NCBI RefSeq assembly: GCF_028640845.1
Contig: NC_080540.1
Location: 95,716,061 to 95,780,060 of the forward strand
DNA length: 64,000 nt
Source: Ahaetulla prasina
Lineage: Eukaryota; Chordata; Lepidosauria; Squamata; Colubridae
Direction: 5' to 3'
The notes below the pieces were generated by a model, which saw nothing but the letters and a program-made list of their open reading frames with translations, made no database searches and was not told the origin of the DNA. The translations under genes and the position numbers were made by a program. This document shows, one piece after another, positions 56,351 to 64,000 of this stretch (position 1 is its first letter; the number at the start of each line of letters is the position of its first letter).

Positions 56351-58264
56351 GAGTTGACAGGCGGGATTCAGTGACATCTAGGCTCACCCTGCTCAGAAGT
56401 CCCAATTTTAAAGAAAAAAACCGATCCATAGCTTGTCGGAATGATTAATGGGTAAATTAAGGGGCGTGCATAAGAGCACCAGCGTGCCTACCGTTCCTGT
56501 CCTAATGTTCCCTTTGGTTGTATTCAATTTGTGTGGTTATTTCATGCTTATACTTATATATATTGTTGTGTTTGACAAAATAAATAAATAAAAATAAAAA
56601 ATCAATAAGTCGTCTAGGATTCGGAGAGTGAGTTTTCTTCAATCCTGGGAAATCAGCTCACCCAAAGTTTGAGATTTAGTATGGTGTGTAAAGTCGGGTC
56701 AAAAATGCATAAAGATATACGGTAATGTAATATGTAAGCAAACATGGACAGTTTATAGTTGCAAATTTATAAAAGGAACAGGACAATTTTCTAAAGTAAA
56801 ATCACACTGGCTCCTGATAGTTTCCTATGCATGCCCCTTTTTTTCTTTGGCAACACTACAAAGAGCTTGCTACACTGCATCATCTGAAGTGATTTTTCAG
56901 CTTTCCAGTGTAGCTTATGTTGCAGCTGTGATATTTCATAGACTTCTACCACCTAAGCAGAGTTGATGTGGCTCAGTTTTTTGACATCAGCAGTGGGATC
57001 TGCAGAATCTTGCACTATGTTGCAATACAAGTTCCACCTCTTATCTACCTACAGAAAGGGAAGGCTTATTTCACAATAGAACACTGCTTTCAACTTTCTT
57101 CCCTTCTCTTGCTCCCATGGCACCCACTACAGTTCAGGCAGGTTTAGTTTGGTGACAACTTCTATAACATGCATTTTAAAAGATAAAAGAAGGGTATTTT
57201 TAAAATTCTGCAAAAGTTTGATATTTTTAATCCAAACAGCAAGATGGTTTTTTTTAAATGACAGCTTAACTGATGAAAAAAATAATATTGGAAAATTACA
57301 AAGGGAAAAATCAAAGCAGACTTCTCAGCTGAGTACTTTGCAAAAATTCAACTTTTATATGATTTGCTGAACTGATTTCTCATAAATACTGTGTTCCAGA
57401 GCTCTGTTGTTGCATTAAATTCCACCCAGATAACAGGATGCTTTAGAAGAAGAAAAAAACCTTTATCTTCACATTCTGGCCACACTCCACAGTTAGATTA
57501 TCTTAAACTTATTGAAGTTAATAAGTTATGATTTAAAAGGAATAGTGTGTCAAATAAATATTCTAAATGAAACAGATAATGTCTTGAAATGACAAACAAG
57601 TCTCTGGATTGCAGTGGGATAGAAATGTGTGTTTTACATGAATACACAGATGGAATATCTTGGAAAAAACAAACAACAATATCTACAGATTTGTATTTTG
57701 GAAAGTGGAGTGAGATACGTCACTACTACTACAATGTCCATTGTGTATAAATTTGCTTATCCTGAGAGCAGGGTGGGGCAGAGGTAACTAAAAAGTATGA
57801 TAATTGCATGACTACACCATCCCTAGAAACACCATTAGATTCCCACCAATCATGTGCCAGTAAATGAAAAGTTTCATTGATAAGTGTCACATATTCTCCA
57901 AGTATCAATATAGCCCCATTTGCTTTTTGGGTTCTGGGAGAAGAAGCCCTTCTTGAGAGAGACAAGACCTCCACTACACTAAAAGCACAAAGTTTGTAGC
58001 AATAGGCATAGAGATGCCTATATAGAGATGCATATCTCCATTTGGCAAATTTAACAACCTGACAGACAGCATCTCAGTCACTGTTGGTACTTAATACTAT
58101 TGATGGATCTCCTATTGATCCACACAGAGAGAGTGTTGAATGGATTCTATTCCTTTGGAAGATGCATGATACAAGATGACAGATGCCTATCAGCCTAGTT
58201 ATGGTCTCTATTGTGTTATTGTATGGTGTGGAATAATGAGACAGGCTAAAGGCATCAGGCTAAA

Positions 58265-58400
58265 AATGAGGAAGCAGTGAGAACTGGTCTCACCCTAAGC
58301 ACAACGCCAGCTGGGTGTCTTCAGGCCAGTCATTCTGCCCTAGGAAGGAGGCAATGTAAACCACTTCTGAAAAAATAAAAAAAACTGTAGTGGTTAGTAA
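58265..58400 (+). mobile_element. tRNA-derived SINE fragment
   Basis: 'ctggtctcaccctaagcaca ... gggtgtcttcaggccagtca ... gaggcaatgtaaaccacttc' follows the layout of the SINE at 25290-25525. Confidence 0.6.
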
Positions 58401-59139
58401 AATACTGACTCAAAGGCAAAAAAAAAAAGCATGCTGTTACATCATAACCTATGCTTTTTTGTGGTGACAACACAATGTGGCCACAATGTTTTGTGGTTTT
58501 TTTCTTGACCTTTTCTATTCTTTTGATTCCAATAGGAAAGACTTTAACTTTCAATGAAAGTTAAGATCCACTAGAGGTTTCCTCAGTTCTAGGATGATTC
58601 TTTAGTCTCCCAGCCAGCAGAATTCAATTTCAGAATTTTATCTTACAATTTGAATCATACAAGACACTAAGCTCTACTAAATTTAACAGATACTTTTGAA
58701 TATGTACATATATATACTATAGCTATATAACATAAACAACTATGGTAAACCCAAAAGTAAGAAATACATCCAAGAACTCTAGGTCTTGATGAGTCTGGTG
58801 CTTAAAAGTTAATTAGATTCAAGGCATTGATTAATCCATGATCTCTTAATTCATTCTCTATCTCCACACACACACGCAAACCACATCATTCTAAAAAAGA
58901 CCAAATGGAGTAAAGTTTGAATGCAATGCGTTAGTCACAGGTCAATATCACAGCATACTAATTAAAGTGACTGAAGAGGTATATTTCCCTTTTCAACAAA
59001 TTTACCATGAAAAGAAATAATAGAAAAAGAATTATAATCTTACAAGTGAAAGATGATGTTAAGTAGATGTAACTATATTTTCATAAGTGAAAGAGAGTAT
59101 TTGTGTAACAAATGTTTAAAACATCAAACAAACTTTGAG

Positions 59140-59325
59140 ACTTTACAGTGCTTTACAGCCTTCTCCAAGTGGTTTATAAAGTCAGCATATTTCCCCCAAC
59201 AATCTGGGTCCTCATTTTAACCACCTCAGAAGGATGGAAGGCTGAGTCAACCTTGAGCCTGGTGGGATTTGAACTGCCAAATTGCAGACAGCCAGCAGTC
59301 AGCAGAAATAGCCTGCAGTACTGAC
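59140..59325 (-). mobile_element. tRNA-derived SINE, head truncated
   Basis: Reverse orientation copy with 'atttcccccaacaatctggg', 'aggctgagtcaaccttgagc' and B-box-like 'gggatttgaactgcc'. Confidence 0.85.
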
Positions 59326-60415
59326 TCTATAAGCAATAACTAGCTACTAACTAAATAATGTGGATCTATATTTTTCCATTGGGTGTTTAACACATCTTTT
59401 AATGTATCCTCAGTTAATCAAAGATTTTTCCATCTAAAAACTAAATGATTTTGTAAGATAAATGCAAGCATTTCAGAACTAGTTTCAGGTCCTTGACAGA
59501 CTTCATCCAATTTTAAGGTTGCCGATACTCCATAAAATGTAGACATTGTAACTACTATACATCTTTTTATGTAGTAAGAAAACACTTTTTACTAGTAACT
59601 GTTTCCTGATGTGCCAGTGAAGGCTACTTTTGCAGCTTTGCAAACCCTTATTAATTTGTTTTTTGTTTATTTGTTTGTTTTGCAATTACTTTGCAAATAC
59701 ACAAATATTGAGGATGATTATCAATTTTCCCTTGCTATTTGGGGATAATTTGTTAAGTGTTTTTATATTTTTCAATATATTGATCCAGAGGCATCCATAC
59801 CTGAGCAATATATATTTTAGTTTTAATCCTAAAATTAAAGTGACTGTAAAGGTTGTTGAGCAAGATACATCTGCTCTTATAAATATATTATTTAATAGGC
59901 TTTGAGAACTGGTCAATATTAGATTTTAAAAATCTGCTGAAGTGCTTTTAAAAAAACAACTAAGACTGCAATTCATATAAATATTTACTTAGAAATAGAT
60001 CCCACTGAATATAAACATATATAGGATTCCCAGCTGAAAAAATTCAGAGTGAGGACCAACTGAAATTTATTTGGAATAACAATATTACAACTCTACCAAA
60101 TGTATTATGAAATTAGTCACATTAATCACAATAAGGAGTTGAATTAAATGTTCCGGAAGGCCCATTTTCAATCCTTTAATTCTGCAATTTCTGTAATTAT
60201 CTTAAATTATACATTTTATAAGGTATAAACTAGCTTTCTGTGATGTTCTAATACTAAGGAAAGAGAAATTGAAAATTACAATTAGTAAATCATATCTTAA
60301 TATGGATTTATTGCTGTTTCATGGTTAGAAAACCAATGCAAGATTTAGAATTGCATAAATAAATTACATTTTGTGATTTCCAATGTTACATAAATTGGAC
60401 TTTAATACTGTATAC

Positions 60416-60797
60416 AAGTAGTGCTCAACTTACAACAATTTGTTTGGTAATCATTTGAAGTTACAATGGTACTGAAAAAAGTGACTTATAACTGTTTTTC
60501 ATACTTGATTGTTGCAGCATCCCCATGGGTCACATGATCAAAATTTGGCTGCTTGACAACTGACTCATATTTATGATGGTTTCAGTGTCATGGGATCATG
60601 TGATCAGCTTTTGTGACTTTCTGACAAGCAGGTCAATGGAGAAAGCCAGAATAATTTAACAATCCTGTCACTAATTTAACAATTGAAGTGATTCACACTG
60701 CAGGCAAGAAATGTAAGATGGGGCAAACAAAAAATCTCACTTAGCAACAGAAATGTTGGGCTCAGTTGTGGTTGTAAATCAAGGACTACCTGTACTG
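60416..60797 (+). mobile_element. TA-flanked mini-element, near full length
   Basis: Left TA|CAAGTAGTGCTCAACTTA and right TAAATCAAGGACTACCTG|TA show the paired termini and target TA. Confidence 0.88.
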
Positions 60798-61207
60798 TAA
60801 TCTTACATTTGTAAATTGGTCACAGTATCCTTTATTTTGTCTCTAAACAACTTTCATAGGAATGTTTACCACTGCAACAGAAATTCTGATATACATACTA
60901 GATGAAATTGATCTTGCTCCGCAATTCTTTTCTGAACCCAATTGTTATTTTAAAAGCATTTGGTAAATTTATTTGCAGTGTGATACATTTCCTTCTAGAT
61001 TTTTAAACTTCTGTTTGGGATTAAGTATTAGACCTAATATTAGCTCAATTTCCTCAAAACTGGTTGAATAGCATGCCTGCTAAGCACATCTATAATGGTG
61101 ACAGAGCTGACTTCAATTATCTTAGTTGTTTTGCTGAGAATTCAGGTTCTACATGTCAGACTTTTATCCAGACGACAATGAACTTGGGACATAAGATTCC
61201 ACATAAG

Positions 61208-61364
61208 ATGTATCTTTTCTTTTATGTACACTGAGAGCATATGCACCAAGACAAATTCCTTGTGCGTCCAATCACACTTGGCCAATAAAAAATTCTATTC
61301 TATTCTATTCTATTCTATTCTATTCTATTCTATTCTATTCTATTCTATTCTCTTCTATTCTATG
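61208..61364 (+). mobile_element. CR1 (Snake1/L3-type) LINE 3' tail with ATTCT microsatellite
   Basis: Near-identical to 8880-8975 over about 90 bp, then about 15 ATTCT units with one interruption. Confidence 0.85.
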
Positions 61365-61374
61365 AGCATGGCAA

Positions 61375-61620
61375 GATACAGTTGGTAAAAGCTTTACAGA
61401 GGGAGATGTAAACTTGAAATAAGGAAGAATTTCCTGGCTAAGAGACCTATTAGCAGGTGGGATAGCCAACTTCCTTGCGTTGTAGGGGCTCTATGATTGC
61501 AGGTTTTCAACTAAAGCTTGGAGAGATATTTATCTGGAATAGTCAGAAGATTCCTACCCTGGGTAGAAGGTTGGATTAGAAGACTTCTATAAATCTTATA
61601 GTGCAATCTACCTCAAAGAG
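61375..61620 (+). mobile_element. CR1-like LINE 3' UTR fragment
   Basis: Contains 'aaggaagaatttcctggcta', 'ttttcaactaaagcttggag' and 'gggtagaaggttggattaga', the usual phrasing of amniote CR1 3' ends. Confidence 0.6.
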
Positions 61621-62081
61621 TGCTTGTTATGGGGAAAGAAACAGGAGATGGACGTGCAACGTCTGGTATAATAATACACTTTTAAGGTGCTACAATACAT
61701 AGGTATTTTTGCTGCAAGCGATTTACTCTTCCCCATATAGATATTTAGACACTTCCATATTAAACATTTATTAAGCAATTGTGATCTACCTCTTCCCTAT
61801 TTCATTTTTGATGCTTACAGAACGGTAAAGGAAGAATAAGAGATAGGCAGATGTTCATTGATAGGGGTGTATCTTCTCTGTTTTACTACGATAGGTTACC
61901 TGCAGAACTCTCCCTATTTCGTTCCTAAAATCTACTTATCTTAAGCCTTCCAAGGGCCATGGCAATGAGCCCGCCTTAAATAGTCTGAATTTCCAGATGG
62001 GCTTCCTGAAACTCTGCTGACAGGTTGGGTTGCGAGACAAACTGGTGCGTCCAGTCCTTTCCATTTCAGCGTGAAAGGCTG

Positions 62082-62140
62082 TAATGCCGCCCTGAGTCTT
62101 CGGAGAAGGGCGGGATATAAATGTAAATAAAAAAAAAAAA
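62082..62140 (+). mobile_element. SINE 3' end with LINE-type hairpin
   Basis: ccgccctgagtcttcggaga...gggcgggatataaatg plus a poly-A tail, matching the 3' end of the SINE at 13442. The head is absent. It sits about 200 bp upstream of the putative SAR1B first exon. Confidence 0.85.
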
Positions 62141-62199
62141 GCCCCGGAGGCTGACCTACGGGAATCCACCATGAAAGGGAGGGGGAAGATCCCGATCTG

Positions 62200-62800
62200 C
62201 CGCGCGTGCCAGATCGCAAGAGAGCCGGGTGACCGGTTCGCCCACACGGCCCGGAAGGAAGGAAGGAGCCGTGGAGGGGCGGAGCGGAGGAAAAGCAGAG
62301 GAGTGGGGAGGCCTCCAGGCTGCTGTGTCGGTAGCTGTGGATGAAGGGGACGAATCTCAGGCTCTGCACACAGGGTGAGTGGCTCTTCTCGGCTTGGCAG
62401 GAAACGGTTGGCATCGGGCTGGGTGTGGGGGGGCTTCTGGATTTCCTCCCTTTCTCGTGATCCCCATGATCTCGATCCTTCTAATCTGCCTTTCTGTTCT
62501 ATTATCCTCTCCCCCCCCCCGTCGCCGCCCCAGTCTCCCTTTGACTTTCACGCATTCCTCGTCTTTCAAGGCTTCCTCTTGGCCTCTGCCTTTACTTGTG
62601 TCTCTTGTTTTCTTAGATTTGGTTGCCCCTTCGCCCGCCCCCCCGGCCCCGGCCGCGTTCCTTGTATTTCACATTAGCCGAATTTTCCCACGTTGATTCC
62701 ATAACTCTCTCCCCCGCCGCCGCCGCATTACTTTATTTTGTGTGTACAAGTCTGCGTGTGTGTGATCGAAGTGGGATACTGTGTGGCCCCATTAATATTC
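62200..62800 (+). promoter_or_regulatory. SAR1B: CpG-island promoter, inferred SAR1B
   Basis: CpG-dense DNA with a GC box (ggggcgg, 62275-62281) and a 'cccggaag' ETS-like site near 62250-62257. It faces away from SEC24A. Assignment to SAR1B rests on gene order in other vertebrates, not on coding sequence. Confidence 0.6.
62270..62374 (+). other. SAR1B: Putative non-coding first exon of SAR1B
   Basis: The island holds a strong splice donor, ACACAGG|GTGAGT, at 62375. SAR1B, the small GTPase that starts COPII coat assembly, has a non-coding first exon and lies head to head with SEC24A in human. None of its coding sequence is visible before 64000. The 5' limit given here is approximate. Confidence 0.5.
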
Positions 62801-64000
62801 GCTTTGTTTATAACCTTCCCTAAGCAAATGAGCACCCTATTATAGGAAGGTAGCCAGAGATATAAGAGTTGTCACAGAATGAGTCAGTACAAAAAGAGAT
62901 CAAAGGTGAAACTAGGTTGGAGATTTGACCTGTGTGCTGGCACAAATCCACCTCTCATTACCAGTCACTATTATAGTACAGATTATGTGCTAAATGCTTG
63001 TCAGTTTCTGCCCAGTTTCTAGTTCATTTTACAAGCAGCCAGTTGAGGTAGGCAACAATAATGCCCATTTAGAGGCAAAACTTCAAAGTGATTTGCTCAA
63101 AGCCTTCATGGCACATATGCGAAGTTTGGAAGGTGGTGAAAGACAAGCTGCCCAAATTGGCAAATGTATATTCACATCCTCATTAAAAACATAATTTAAA
63201 ATGCCTGTTAGCAATTTCTTCTGCTTAATACTTATTAAGTAATAAACTTAATACTCATGAGCTTCCACTTCTATGAAGCAAACAACAGATACCCTTGAGA
63301 GGAACGTGAGTTGTTTGAAAACTATAATTGCTTCCTGGCTTATGGAAGGCTAGTACAATGGAACTGGATTTTTCAAGCAGTTTGGGAGTACTACTTAGAA
63401 GAGCAAGTATACATACAATCTTTTACACTTTCGTTCCCTAGAACCCATCAGCAAGTTAGACTTAATCCCTTAATTTATGAATAATACTGTTTTTGACTAA
63501 GTAATGATTGAAACCACTTAAACAATGAAGTTTGGTTATGTTTTTGGCTTTTTCTGTCAAAAAAGCAGGCATCTGAAGTATATATTATAATTGAATTACA
63601 TTTCTAAAATTGAGTACCTGAATGTACAGCACATCAAATTGCAGCTACACCAAAAAGAGGAAAACTCCAAATGTAAGACAATCTTGTACTCCCCTCAAAA
63701 AAAAGGATTAGATAGAAAAAAAGCTGTAAACACTAAATTTGTATTCACAGCCTAATTTTCCTTAATTGTCAACTTAGGTTGCTAGTTGTCCCTCAAAACA
63801 ATTCTGGAAACTCCCTCATTCCCCTCCTCCCCCAATATGTGCTTTTACACATATCTGCATTTATACACACATACCCACAAAAAGTCATTCTCTTACATAC
63901 AAACTCCTAACTACTTCTCACAGAGTAAAAGAAATTGCATTGAATCCAGTTACTCCCAACTATGCATAGGCTGCTATTATGTTAGAAATGTATGTGTTAG
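62375..64000 (+). other. SAR1B: Start of the inferred SAR1B intron 1
   Basis: CpG-rich to about 62.8 kb, then AT-rich DNA with no exon or repeat that I can recognise up to the window edge. Confidence 0.45.

Larger units (their letters stand above)
56351..62200. other. Intergenic region between SEC24A and the 62.3-kb promoter
   Basis: No gene is seen. It holds a SINE fragment (58265-58400), a SINE (59140-59325), a TA-flanked mini-element (60416-60797), a CR1 tail (61208-61364), a CR1-like 3' UTR piece (61375-61620) and a SINE 3' end (62082-62140). 56600-58260 shows nothing recognisable. Confidence 0.7.

Noticed and set aside
61208..61364. A CRISPR-like or satellite array from the ATTCT run
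   Set aside because: It is a simple pentamer tail of a CR1 element with no spacers.
62375..62823. Overlapping plus-strand open frames downstream of the 62.3-kb donor
   Set aside because: They lie in GC-rich intronic island sequence rich in Pro/Ser/Arg by composition and do not resemble SAR1B.

Overview
This is a stretch of a vertebrate nuclear genome. It is AT-rich and full of introns, with three CpG-rich promoter islands and many transposable elements. The repeats point to a squamate reptile, probably an advanced snake. They include a BovB (RTE) LINE end, a 5S-rRNA-derived SINE of the Sauria type, tRNA-derived SINEs whose 3' ends copy a LINE hairpin, hAT mini-elements, a Penelope-like element, and two CR1 (Snake1-type) 3' tails running into ATTCT pentamer microsatellites. 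No prokaryotic, CRISPR, phage or operon features are present.

Layout. At 1-104 (+) there is an unidentified 34-codon open tail ending in a stop, possibly the last exon of a gene convergent with CAMLG. CAMLG (four coding exons, 298 aa) lies on the minus strand at 736-8305, with its CpG-island promoter near 8.1-8.6 kb and a decayed CR1/L2-group LINE in its first intron. From 8.6 to about 14.5 kb is repeat-rich intergenic DNA. SEC24A occupies 17450-56079 on the minus strand. I could place all 23 coding exons with matching splice phases, giving 1078 codons plus a stop. Its 3' UTR probably runs down to about 14.55 kb, and its CpG-island promoter is at 55.5-56.35 kb. After 6 kb of intergenic DNA, another CpG island at 62.2-62.8 kb carries a plus-strand first exon with a strong donor at 62375. 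From the CAMLG-SEC24A-SAR1B order known in other vertebrates, I infer this is the non-coding first exon of SAR1B. The rest of that gene would lie beyond 64 kb.

Function. SEC24A is the cargo-selecting subunit of the COPII inner coat, and SAR1B (inferred) is the GTPase that recruits it to ER exit sites, so the head-to-head pair makes two parts of one machine. CAMLG is the ER-membrane receptor subunit that inserts tail-anchored proteins through the GET/TRC pathway. All three act at the ER.

The least ordinary structure is at 43.66-45.09 kb in SEC24A intron 3. A Penelope-like element fragment there has a GIY-YIG endonuclease-like tail joined to a Thr/Gln/Pro-rich extension. It is followed by alternating-orientation copies of its terminal repeat that form long palindromes. 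These repeats contain a hammerhead-ribozyme-like core whose stem II pairing is kept by a paired base change. Other notable items are an abundant TA-flanked mini-element family (about 15 copies), a hAT mini-element with three internal tandem repeats and an exact 8-bp target duplication, a 28-bp-TIR element at 35.2-35.6 kb, and a 41-bp perfect-arm hairpin at 37.6 kb.
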